In this document: positions 1 through 5,918 of the stretch, one piece after another
Layout of the letters: each line of letters opens with the position of its first letter
Numbering within the stretch: the first letter of the stretch is position 1
Origin: RGDT01 sp964630925
Lineage (GTDB): Bacteria > Planctomycetota > Planctomycetia > Gemmatales > Gemmataceae
Length of the DNA: 8,738 nucleotides
Reading direction: 5' to 3'
Assembly: GCA_964630925.1 (NCBI GenBank)
Contig: CAZVZK010000264.1
Span: 1 to 8,738, forward strand
Notes under the pieces: model-generated
What the model was told of the DNA's origin: nothing
What the model saw: the letters and a program-made list of their open reading frames with translations, nothing else
Databases searched by the model: none
Translations under genes and position numbers: made by a program

Positions 1-48
1 GCGCCCTGATCTCCCCTGAACGCGAAATTTTCGGAGCAGGGGGTGCCT

Positions 49-73
49 GGGGGGGGGGTGCAATGCAATGCAA
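49..73. repeat. G10 homopolymer followed by TGCAA pentamer x3
   Basis: Positions 49-58 are ten consecutive G residues, followed at once by three tandem TGCAA units (59-73). The block sits in the 135 bases beyond the stop of the truncated HNH ORF, where all minus-strand frames are broken by stops and no plus-strand frame looks protein-like. I see nothing else in 1-135. Such tracts are prone to slippage, so the exact G count could vary between cells or be a sequencing artefact. No function can be assigned. Confidence 0.75.
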
Positions 74-135
74 TCCGCACCCACCCCGCCACGCCACCGT
101 CTACTTCCGTCTAATTCCCACACCCGCCTGGTCGG

Positions 136-330
136 TTACAAATAGCGGTGCCTGTCGGGGAACCAGACTTCGCGGAGCAGGCAGTACACGCAGCGGTAAT
201 CGAACTCATCCCGCAGGAACGGCTTGTAGTTCTCGTAATTCTCGTAGCCGCGCGGCCCGTGCCGCCGCACGTGGTCCGTGGGCGGGTAGGCGAAGACCGC
301 TGAAGGGGGCGGGTCAGGGCTTGGCGGCAT
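136..330 (-). CDS. C-terminally truncated HNH endonuclease-like protein (64 aa)
   Basis: The frame holds a typical start of an HNH-type nuclease: an aromatic/basic stretch with YENYENYKPFLRDEF (residues 29-43), then a CxxC pair (CVYC, residues 47-50) that in full-length proteins forms half of the zinc-binding treble clef. The frame then stops at residue 64 with HRYL. The catalytic HNH beta-beta-alpha part with its conserved His and Asn and the second Cys pair is absent. No remnant of it was found by reading the other two minus frames out to position 1. The ATG at 330 is chosen because a GGAGG lies nine bases upstream (340-344). An alternative GTG at 270 would remove the first 20 residues. The ORF overlaps the end of the upstream gene by 17 bp, which suggests translational coupling and a two-gene unit. 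HNH proteins of this kind are well over 100 residues, so this is probably a non-functional remnant. Retention as a small zinc-binding protein cannot be excluded. Confidence 0.6.
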   Translation of the reverse strand: MPPSPDPPPSAVFAYPPTDHVRRHGPRGYENYENYKPFLRDEFDYRCVYCLLREVWFPDRHRYL

Positions 331-652
331 CGGGGAGGGCCTCCGCGAGCCGGCGGAACTCGTCGGCCACGGCGAGGAGCTGCTTGTCCACGGGGGCCAC
401 CCTCGCGATGGCGGCGGCCTGGAGCTTCTCCAGCTCCTGCCGCTCCGCATCGGACAGCACGCCGTAGATGCTCTGGTTGATCAGCTCGACCCGCCGCTGA
501 TTGGCGCGTACCCAGGCCTCCTCGCCCGCTTCGACCCGCAGGGCCGCCCCGACGATATCGCGGACGGCCTCCTCCGGAGACAGATGGCGGGCCGAGGCCC
601 TGTCGCGCAGCCGGCTGGCCGTCGGCTCGTCAAACGAGATGGTTACTTCCAT
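314..652 (-). CDS. Small antitoxin-like helical protein upstream of HNH remnant (112 aa)
   Basis: The protein begins MEVTISFDEP, a short beta strand, followed by helix TASRLRDRASARHLSPEEAVRDIV-type sequence (residues 11-34). This is the layout of ribbon-helix-helix type DNA-binding proteins and many antitoxins. Residues 66-108 are predicted helical and strongly charged (SDAERQELEKLQAAA and following). There is no signal peptide or membrane segment. The start at 652 is preferred because the strand-helix motif starts exactly there and a GAGGG lies about seven bases upstream. An in-frame ATG at 682 would add ten residues (MERSCNEGQA) and also has purine-rich sequence before it, so the start is not certain. 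The downstream HNH-like ORF overlaps it by 17 bp, which resembles an antitoxin/nuclease or regulator/nuclease pair. The RHH reading is inferred from pattern only; I cannot name a specific family. Confidence 0.7.
   Translation of the reverse strand: MEVTISFDEPTASRLRDRASARHLSPEEAVRDIVGAALRVEAGEEAWVRANQRRVELINQSIYGVLSDAERQELEKLQAAAIARVAPVDKQLLAVADEFRRLAEALPDAAKP
340..344 (-). promoter_or_regulatory. Ribosome binding site for the truncated HNH ORF
   Basis: On the minus strand this reads GGAGG and lies nine bases before the ATG at 330, inside the coding region of the upstream gene. It decides the start of the HNH-like ORF and indicates that the two overlapping genes are translated from one message. 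Confidence 0.6.
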
Positions 653-680
653 GGCCTGGCCCTCGTTACAACTCCTTTCC

Positions 681-708
681 ATTCTCCCTCACGCCTTTTC
701 CCTGTCAA
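681..708 (-). promoter_or_regulatory. Candidate sigma70-like promoter for the antitoxin-like/HNH pair
   Basis: On the minus strand TTGACA (708-703, a full consensus -35) is followed after 16 bases by GAGAAT (686-681, four of six matches to TATAAT). Transcription would begin near 674, about 20 bases before the ATG at 652, which would favour that start over 682. It lies in the 77-bp gap after the small secreted protein gene. A 5-bp stem (CCTGC, loop of three, GCAGG; 712-724) precedes it but is too short to call a terminator. Confidence 0.35.
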
Positions 709-729
709 GCCCCTGCATGGCAGGCCCGC

Positions 730-1338
730 CTATCCCCCGCCCTTCCCTACGGTGAACGTCAGACGCAATTCCGCCGGCTTCTTCTCCACGGGACCCTCGT
801 CCTTCGGCCAGTTGGCGTCCAGGGCCTTGCCGTCGCCGTCGAACTTCGAGAACGTCAGCGGCCTGACCACCCACTTCGCCTCGTACTTGCCCGCCTCCAG
901 CTTCCCGAGGTTCACGCCGACGACCTCGTACTTGGTGAAGTTGCGGAAGTACCTGCCCTGCCATCTCGCCTGGCTGACGCTGACGGTGATCATGTTGCCG
1001 CGCCGCTCAATGCGCTCGACCCACGTGCGGTCGTTATCATCGAGCTGAGCCGTGCGGAAGAACAGCCAGTTGTCGTCCTTGTCGGTCGTCTCCACCTTGC
1101 CCTTCAACAGTTGATCCGTCCAGGCGTCGAGCGTCATCTTCGCCGGCTTCACCGAGAGAGGCGGGGCGTGCTGAAGCCGGGCGTCGTCGTTCCACTTGCC
1201 GCTGTCGCCGCGCACCACCTGCGCGGCGCCGTGCAGCGACCCGCGTTTGGCCCCGTCCTTGAGTGCCCTCGTCCAGTCCTCGGCGCGGAGGGCGGTGGAC
1301 GCGATCAGGAGCGACAGGATCATTCCGCCGGCCCTCAT
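730..1338 (-). CDS. Secreted protein of unknown function (202 aa)
   Basis: An N-terminal signal peptide is visible (GGMILSLLIASTALRA, residues 4-19), with likely cleavage after ALRA, so the mature protein of about 183 residues is exported. The mature part is rich in Trp, Lys and Asp (TWVERIERR 105-113, TVSVSQARWQGRYFRNF 118-134, KYEAKWVVRPLTFSKFDGDG 151-170) and looks like an all-beta fold ending in LRLTFTV. I recognise no known domain and no catalytic motif. The ATG at 1338 overlaps the TGA of the beta-propeller gene as ATGA, the hallmark of translational coupling. A second in-frame ATG at 1323 would leave a shorter but still plausible signal peptide. Because it is coupled to an exported propeller, it may be a partner protein in the same compartment; that is inference. 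Confidence 0.8.
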   Translation of the reverse strand: MRAGGMILSLLIASTALRAEDWTRALKDGAKRGSLHGAAQVVRGDSGKWNDDARLQHAPPLSVKPAKMTLDAWTDQLLKGKVETTDKDDNWLFFRTAQLDDNDRTWVERIERRGNMITVSVSQARWQGRYFRNFTKYEVVGVNLGKLEAGKYEAKWVVRPLTFSKFDGDGKALDANWPKDEGPVEKKPAELRLTFTVGKGGG

Positions 1339-2675
1339 GGCTTCCCCCCCTTGGCGGGCGCCTTCGCCTGGAGACGCCACAGCTTGGTGTATGTGCGGAT
1401 GAACAGGCTGCCGCCCGCGATGGCGGGCGTGGCCCACGCGAAATCATCGAGCTTGTTCTTGCGGATGAGGTTGTACTTCGGGCCGTCCTCGACCACCCAC
1501 GTCGTGCCGTCCTCGTTCAGCAGGAACAGCTTGCCGTTGTACGCCCACGGCGAGGCGTAGAAGCGCCCGCCGCCCGTGTTCAGACGCTGGCGCGGGAAGA
1601 CGGTCGCCCCAGTCTTCGCGTCGGAGCAGGCCAGCAGCCCCGCGTCGAAGAGGACGTACAGCCTACCCCCGCTGATGAGATACCCCGGGTGGATGCTGGA
1701 GCCGCGTGGCTGCGACCACGCGATCCACTTGTTCGTCTCTTCGCCCTCCTTGAGGCTGATGTCGCCGGACGCCCCAGGCCGGATGGCGTAGAGCGGGCCG
1801 TAGTGGTAGCCCGCCCCGAGGTACAGCAGGCCGTGCTTCGACATGGGGATCTGGCTCACCAGGCCCGATGTCCCCGACAGCTCCCATAGATCCTTGCCAT
1901 CCAGGCTGTAGGAGCGTGCCCGGCCCGTGCCGATGGTCACGATCTCCGTGCGTTTCTCGTTCTCCCAGACGTAGGGCGTCGCCCAGTTGCTCTTCTCGGC
2001 GCGGGCGACGCGCCAGGCCTGCCTGCCGGTCTTCGCATCGAGGGCGGTCATGAACGACTCCTTCTCGTTGTCGTTCACGACGAACAGCCGCCCCTTGTGC
2101 AGCACCGGCGACGCCCCCGTCCCCCAGCCGCCGCGCGTCGGGTGGCTGTCGAACCGCTTGTCCCACAGCGGCTTGCCGTCCATGTCGTAGCAGAAGACGC
2201 CGATGTCGCCGAAGTAGACGTAGACGCGCTCGCCGTCGCAGATGGGCGTCTCGGAGGCGTAGGAATTGCGCGGATGCCGGGGTTGCGGCGGCTTGCCCTT
2301 GTGCGCCTCGCGCTCCCACAGGATCTTGCCCGTGTCGGAGTCGAGGCAGTAGGTCATCCACCGATGCTCGTTATCCGGCTTCACCCACCCGCCGGGGTAG
2401 CCGCCGGCGAACATCTTGTCGCGTGGCCCGTCATGGACGGCGGCGGTGACGAAGATGCGTTTGCCCCAGACCACCGGCGACGACCAGCCCCAGCCGGGGA
2501 GGTCCTTCTTCCACACTACGTTCTCCGTGGCGCTCCAGGTGTCGGGTAGGGTGGCGCCCTCTCCCAGGCCGTCGGCGGCGGCCCCGCGGAATTGCGGCCA
2601 GTGTTTGGTCTGTGCGTCCGCGGCCGGCGCGAGCGCCAGCGCCAACAGCCCGATGCAGGCAAGCCGCTTCATCAT
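1335..2675 (-). CDS. Exported PQQ-type beta-propeller repeat protein (446 aa)
   Basis: A signal peptide (MMKRLACIGLLALALAPAADA, cleavage near residue 21) is followed by the N-terminal signature HWPQFRGAAADGLGEG, common in planctomycete PQQ-like proteins (WP-FRG...G). Repeated blade motifs of the form (L/S)D..(T)GK..W recur: YCLDSDTGKILWE, CYDMDGKPLWDK, ALDAKTGRQAWRV, SYSLDGKDLWEL and ACSDAKTGATVF. Each is followed by short strands such as GERVYVYFG, GRLFVVND and GGRLYVLFD. This is the PQQ/BamB-like eight-bladed propeller architecture. Family members serve as scaffolds or, with extra domains, as quinoprotein dehydrogenases. No cytochrome domain or clear dehydrogenase active site is seen here, so a binding or scaffold role outside the cytoplasm is likelier. 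The 61-bp gap to Uma2 upstream and the ATGA overlap downstream suggest one transcript. A second ATG one codon later gives nearly the same protein; no strong ribosome site is visible. Confidence 0.92.
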   Translation of the reverse strand: MMKRLACIGLLALALAPAADAQTKHWPQFRGAAADGLGEGATLPDTWSATENVVWKKDLPGWGWSSPVVWGKRIFVTAAVHDGPRDKMFAGGYPGGWVKPDNEHRWMTYCLDSDTGKILWEREAHKGKPPQPRHPRNSYASETPICDGERVYVYFGDIGVFCYDMDGKPLWDKRFDSHPTRGGWGTGASPVLHKGRLFVVNDNEKESFMTALDAKTGRQAWRVARAEKSNWATPYVWENEKRTEIVTIGTGRARSYSLDGKDLWELSGTSGLVSQIPMSKHGLLYLGAGYHYGPLYAIRPGASGDISLKEGEETNKWIAWSQPRGSSIHPGYLISGGRLYVLFDAGLLACSDAKTGATVFPRQRLNTGGGRFYASPWAYNGKLFLLNEDGTTWVVEDGPKYNLIRKNKLDDFAWATPAIAGGSLFIRTYTKLWRLQAKAPAKGGKP

Positions 2676-2736
2676 CGTGGCCCCCCGGACGATGCTGGGG
2701 ACGGTGTATCCCGTGCCGCGCCCGTGGCCAGGGCCG

Positions 2737-3318
2737 TCATTCGAAGAGGCGGGCGACGGGGACGGAGAAGCCGGGGAGGATGTCGGGGATGGCGAGGGTG
2801 TCGGCCTCCGTCAGATCCTGCTGCACCGGGCCGGGCCGGCAGACCGCCACCATGCGCCGTACAGGGTCGATGAGGACGACGACGGCGACCCCCGTCGCGA
2901 AGTACTCCTCCGCCTTGGCGAACAGCTCGGTCCACAGGTCACTCGGCGAGCGTACCTCGGCCGCCAGCTCCGGGGCGACTGGCAGCAGGCCACGGGGCAG
3001 GCGTCCGCGGGGCAACCTGACGAAGCTGATGTAGCCGGCATCCAGCCCGCGGACGCTGTCGGGGCCACGGCCGGTGATGATGTAGGTGTCATTGCAGATG
3101 ACGCGGCCCACGTCGTGTTTGCGCACGTGATCGCTCAGAAAGTAAACCAATGCGGCCGTGACCGCCCCATGCTCGCCACCGGGCATTGCCACCTCCTTCA
3201 CCACCCCCTTCACCAGCTCGACATGGTGATCGGGGTAGCGCTCGTAGAACTCGTCCGCCGTCATCAGCGCCGGGGGCGGTGGCGACGGGGGCGGGGGTGG
3301 GGGAAGGATCGCCGACAT
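2737..3318 (-). CDS. Uma2-family protein (PD-(D/E)XK nuclease-like, DUF820) (193 aa)
   Basis: Uma2 proteins carry a restriction-endonuclease-like fold and are strongly expanded in cyanobacteria and planctomycetes; their biological role is not established. The family pattern is present in order: MTADEFYERYPD (19-30), the core ELVKGVVKEV..PGGEHG (34-51), the acidic position in GLDAGYISFVRLP (D93), PELAAEVRSPSD (116-127, E121 as the E of the active-site motif), and the K-containing helix FAKAEEYFATGV (133-144, K135), followed by LIDP. The family usually reads APDVAF at the D93 site, so GLDAGYISF is a mild variant. The first 17 residues are a low-complexity polyproline leader (PPPPPPSPPPP, residues 6-16), which is unusual. 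The ATG at 3318 is supported by GAGGAGG nine bases upstream. An upstream in-frame start at 3390 would place the candidate promoter inside the gene and is rejected. It is divergent from the DUF1501 gene and is probably the first gene of the minus-strand cluster. Confidence 0.9.
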   Translation of the reverse strand: MSAILPPPPPPSPPPPALMTADEFYERYPDHHVELVKGVVKEVAMPGGEHGAVTAALVYFLSDHVRKHDVGRVICNDTYIITGRGPDSVRGLDAGYISFVRLPRGRLPRGLLPVAPELAAEVRSPSDLWTELFAKAEEYFATGVAVVVLIDPVRRMVAVCRPGPVQQDLTEADTLAIPDILPGFSVPVARLFE

Positions 3319-3327
3319 GCCGAACCG

Positions 3328-3334
3328 CCTCCTC
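3328..3334 (-). promoter_or_regulatory. Strong ribosome binding site for the Uma2-family gene
   Basis: On the minus strand this reads GAGGAGG with nine bases to the ATG at 3318. It decides the start against the in-frame ATG at 3390. Confidence 0.7.
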
Positions 3335-3351
3335 TTGGGCCGTTGGTCGTG

Positions 3352-3357
3352 TATGAT
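3352..3357 (+). promoter_or_regulatory. Possible -10 element for the DUF1501 gene
   Basis: TATGAT (five of six matches to TATAAT) lies in the divergent 92-bp spacer, 53 bases before the ATG at 3411. No acceptable -35 hexamer is seen at 16-18 bases upstream and there is no extended -10 TG, so support is weak. The gene must have a promoter in or near this spacer unless it is expressed from read-through. Confidence 0.25.
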
Positions 3358-3360
3358 GGG

Positions 3361-3390
3361 ATTATCCCCCCCGCCGCCGCGCCGAGTCAA
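3361..3390 (-). promoter_or_regulatory. Candidate sigma70-like promoter of the Uma2-led gene cluster
   Basis: On the minus strand TTGACT (3390-3385) and GATAAT (3366-3361) are separated by 18 bases. Each hexamer matches five of six consensus positions, in an otherwise strongly GC-rich context. A start near 3354 would give a leader of about 35 bases carrying the GAGGAGG ribosome site. It is the best promoter-like pair in the window. Confidence 0.45.
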
Positions 3391-3410
3391 CCCCGCCGGA
3401 GCCGTACCCG

Positions 3411-4847
3411 ATGGACCCCCTCCTCGAAGCCCGCCAGGCCCTCTCCCGCCGCCAGTTCTTCAACACGGCCGGCGTCTCGCTCGGCACCGCCGCCCTCGCC
3501 TCCCTCCTCCACGCCGACTCCCCCAGGGGCGCCCTCCCCGGCCTGCCGCACATCGCGCCCAAGGCCAAGCGCGTGATCTACCTGCTCCAGGGCGGGGCGC
3601 CGACGCAGGTCGATCTCTTCGACTACAAGCCCGAGCTGTACAAGCGGCGCGGTGAGGAGCTGCCGGCCAGCGTCCACAAGGGCCAGCGCCTCACCACCAT
3701 GACAGCCGGCCAGAAGAACCGCCTCCTCCTGCCCGGCATCACCGGGTGGAAGCGCTACGGCCCAAGCGACATGACCCTGTGCGACTTCCTCCCCCATACG
3801 GGCGGCATCGCCGGCAAGGCCGTCTTCATCAAGTCGATGTTCACGGAGGCGATCAACCACGCCCCGGCGGTGACGATGTTCCTGACCGGCCACGAGCTGC
3901 CCGGCCGGCCGAGCATGGGCGCGTGGATCAGTTACGGGCTTGGGTCGCTCAACGACAACCTGCCGTCGTTCCTCGTGATGACCAGCCGCGACAAGGAGGC
4001 GTCCTGCGGGCAGCTCTTCTTCGAGCATTACTGGGGCTCGGGCTTCCTCCCCTCGCGCTTCCAGGGCGTCAAGCTCCGCTCCGAGGGCGACCCCGTCCTG
4101 TACCTGTCCAACCCCAAGGGCATGAGCCGCGAGGTGCGCCGCGGCATCCTGGACGACCTGGCCGAGCTGAACGAGATGCGCCACGAGACGGAGGGCGACC
4201 CGGAGATCAAGACGCGCATCGCGCAGTACGAGATGGCATTCCGCATGCAGACGAGCGTGCCCGAGGTGGCCGACATCTCGAAGGAGCCGCAGAAGGTCCT
4301 CGACATGTACGGCCCGGACGTGAAGCGTCCCGGCAGCTTCGCGCGGCACTGCCTGCTGGCGCGGCGTTTCGCGGAGCGTGGGGTGCGGTTCATCCAGCTC
4401 TTCCACGCCGGCTGGGACCAGCACCAGAACCTGCCGACGCAGCTCGAAGTGCAGTGCCGCGATACCGACCAGCCCTCGGCCGCGCTGGTGAAGGATCTGG
4501 AGGCACGCGGGCTGCTGGACGAGACGCTCGTGATCTGGGGCGGCGAGTTCGGGCGGACGACGTTCTGCCAGGGCGACCCCAAGGCGAAGAAGTACGGCCG
4601 CGACCACCACCCGCGCTGCTTCACCATCTGGATGGCCGGCGGCGGCGTCAAGGCGGGGAGCGTGTACGGCGAGACGGACGACTTCGCGTACAACGTGGTG
4701 AAGGACGGCGTGGACGCCCACGACCTGCAGGCGACGGTCCTGCACCTGCTGGGCATCGACCACACGCGGCTGACCTTCAAGTACCAGGGCCGCCACTACC
4801 GCCTGACCGACGTCCACGGCAAGGTGGTCAAGGGCGTCCTCGCGTGA
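3411..4847 (+). CDS. DUF1501 family protein, Tat-exported (478 aa)
   Basis: DUF1501 proteins are related to the alkaline phosphatase/sulfatase superfamily and are highly expanded in planctomycetes; their reaction is unknown. A twin-arginine signal is clear: SRRQFF (residues 12-17) followed by a hydrophobic run to ASLLHA near 35. Family hallmarks follow in order: RVIYLLQGGAPTQVDLFDYKP (54-74, compare the usual GG.SH.D.FDPKP), TGHELPGRPSMGAW (159-172), FHAGWDQHQNL (331-341), VIWGGEFGRT (374-383), and GRDHHPRCFTIWMAGGGVK (397-414). The D, E and H residues in the last three motifs are the likely metal site by analogy with phosphatases. Length is normal for the family. DUF1501 genes usually follow a DUF1549/DUF1553 (PSCyt1/PSD1) gene; that partner is absent here, and the neighbour is a divergent Uma2 gene. 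No good Shine-Dalgarno sequence precedes the ATG, but it is the only reasonable start before the Tat motif. Confidence 0.95.
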   Translation: MDPLLEARQALSRRQFFNTAGVSLGTAALASLLHADSPRGALPGLPHIAPKAKRVIYLLQGGAPTQVDLFDYKPELYKRRGEELPASVHKGQRLTTMTAGQKNRLLLPGITGWKRYGPSDMTLCDFLPHTGGIAGKAVFIKSMFTEAINHAPAVTMFLTGHELPGRPSMGAWISYGLGSLNDNLPSFLVMTSRDKEASCGQLFFEHYWGSGFLPSRFQGVKLRSEGDPVLYLSNPKGMSREVRRGILDDLAELNEMRHETEGDPEIKTRIAQYEMAFRMQTSVPEVADISKEPQKVLDMYGPDVKRPGSFARHCLLARRFAERGVRFIQLFHAGWDQHQNLPTQLEVQCRDTDQPSAALVKDLEARGLLDETLVIWGGEFGRTTFCQGDPKAKKYGRDHHPRCFTIWMAGGGVKAGSVYGETDDFAYNVVKDGVDAHDLQATVLHLLGIDHTRLTFKYQGRHYRLTDVHGKVVKGVLA

Positions 4848-4848
4848 C

Positions 4849-4870
4849 TGACAACGGCGCCCGGTTGTCA
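4849..4870 (+). terminator. Inverted repeat just after the DUF1501 stop
   Basis: TGACAAC (4849-4855) and GTTGTCA (4864-4870) are perfect 7-bp arms around an eight-base loop (GGCGCCCG), starting two bases after the stop codon. There is no T-run after it, so it is not a classical intrinsic terminator. It may stabilise the 3' end of the message, or be a protein-binding inverted repeat upstream of the next gene. The rest of the 113-bp gap to 4961 shows nothing I can name. Confidence 0.4.
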
Positions 4871-4960
4871 CAAACGGCCCCCTGCGGTGAACAAGGTGCA
4901 TGACCTCCCTGCCCGCGCCGGGCGGGGCGGCCGAGTCCACCAGCCGCGGGGCCGCGTCCG

Positions 4961-5914
4961 ATGTCACGAATGAGCGCCAGCGATTACGTCCGCCAGTACC
5001 ACAACCTCACCGTCAACGCCGTCGGCCCGTCCGGCAACTACATGAGCGAGACGGTCCACATCACGAAGTATCAGGTCAACGCCTCGGGCGAGCGCTGGAA
5101 GCTCCTCCAGGCCTTGAAGAAGGCGCTCGGGCTGAAGGCCCTGCCCAACATCACCACCACCACCGAGTCGTTCTCGTTCCCTCGGGGCGACGTGATCGGC
5201 ACCTACGAGGCGTTCTTCTGGCAGGGCATCCGCCGGGCGTTCGGCTTCAAGGCGTCGCCCGCCGAGATGCGCGACGTGCTGCGCCTGGCCGCCCGCTGCG
5301 GCCGCATCGGCATCGGCAAGGACGTGGCCGGGCAGCCCGCCGCGGCGCCGACGCTGGGGCTATACGCCAACCAGTTCTTCGGCCAGGACTGCAACGGGCT
5401 GGTCGGCAACTACTACAACCTCTCGCCGGCCCTGTACATCGGCTGCTACGCGCAGATGTCGGCGCGGGAAGAAACCAACATCGCCAAGAAGGTGGACGCC
5501 ACGGGCTACTGGAACGGCTGGGCGCGGGCGGAGGTGCTGTCGCTCGACTATCTCCCGTTGGCGCCGCGCAAGTCGGCCACGGAGGCGCGGAGCGGCGACA
5601 TCCTCGTGGACGTGCAGGACGGCACGTCGTGGGCGCACATCGCCGTCGTCGAGGACGTCATCGTGAAGGACAAGGAGACCGTGTCCTGGCGCGTCGTCGA
5701 GTGGGGCCAGGCGACGGACCAGAACAACATCGACACCGACAAGGACGCCCACATCAAGCCGATCAAGACCGTGAAACTCTCGAAGGGGCCGAAGAAGGAG
5801 CTGGGGGTGGGCCACACCTCGATGAACGGCCGGCGCTTCCGCTACCTGTTCGAGGCCCCGGCCACGCCGCACGACCCCGCCACCTGGGGCCGCTGCGGCG
5901 AGGAGGGTGCGTGA
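4961..5914 (+). CDS. Divergent NlpC/P60-like cysteine hydrolase, putative (317 aa)
   Basis: I recognise no close family, but the C-terminal half carries the NlpC/P60 signature pattern. FFGQDCNGLVGNYYNL (139-154) puts a candidate nucleophile Cys144 in a D-C-x-G-(L/F)-V context. SGDILVDVQDGTSWAHIAVVED (211-232) matches the GD(I/L)...H(I/V)(A/G) strand with His226. WRVVEWGQ (243-250) could supply the third polar residue (E248). The family cuts cell-wall peptide or related amide bonds. Residues 1-110 are unassigned and contain Thr-rich TTTTESFSF (65-73). There is no signal peptide or membrane segment, which is odd for a wall hydrolase and would suit an intracellular amidase or a leaderless effector. 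Starts at 4961 and 4970 (MSASDYV) are both possible; neither has a ribosome site, and an in-frame stop at 4901 bars longer forms. It lies 113 bp after DUF1501 and ends four bases before the opposing LRR gene stop. Confidence 0.7.
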   Translation: MSRMSASDYVRQYHNLTVNAVGPSGNYMSETVHITKYQVNASGERWKLLQALKKALGLKALPNITTTTESFSFPRGDVIGTYEAFFWQGIRRAFGFKASPAEMRDVLRLAARCGRIGIGKDVAGQPAAAPTLGLYANQFFGQDCNGLVGNYYNLSPALYIGCYAQMSAREETNIAKKVDATGYWNGWARAEVLSLDYLPLAPRKSATEARSGDILVDVQDGTSWAHIAVVEDVIVKDKETVSWRVVEWGQATDQNNIDTDKDAHIKPIKTVKLSKGPKKELGVGHTSMNGRRFRYLFEAPATPHDPATWGRCGEEGA

Positions 5915-5918
5915 CGCC

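Noticed and set aside
63..467. Plus-strand open frame of 134 residues over the HNH/antitoxin-like genes
   Set aside because: Composition is Arg/Ser/Ala-rich shadow sequence. The minus-strand frames here carry the recognisable motifs and ribosome sites.
712..724. Small inverted repeat CCTGC/GCAGG as a terminator of the secreted-protein gene
   Set aside because: Only five base pairs and no T-run; common by chance in GC-rich DNA.
3240..3310. GC-only repeats within the Uma2 start region as a regulatory repeat or CRISPR-like unit
   Set aside because: The repeats are simply proline codons of the polyproline leader; there are no regular spacers.
4900..4960. ATG at 4900 in another frame with AAGG before it, as an N-terminal part of the NlpC-like protein by frameshift
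   Set aside because: The 20-odd Ser/Ala/Gly-rich residues show no domain, and there is no homopolymer or other sign of an indel at the junction with the 4961 frame.
3387..4967. A 526-codon open frame antisense to the DUF1501 gene
   Set aside because: It is rich in Val, Leu, Arg and Ala with no recognisable motif and lies entirely over a gene with clear family motifs. Long antisense frames are expected in GC-rich coding DNA.
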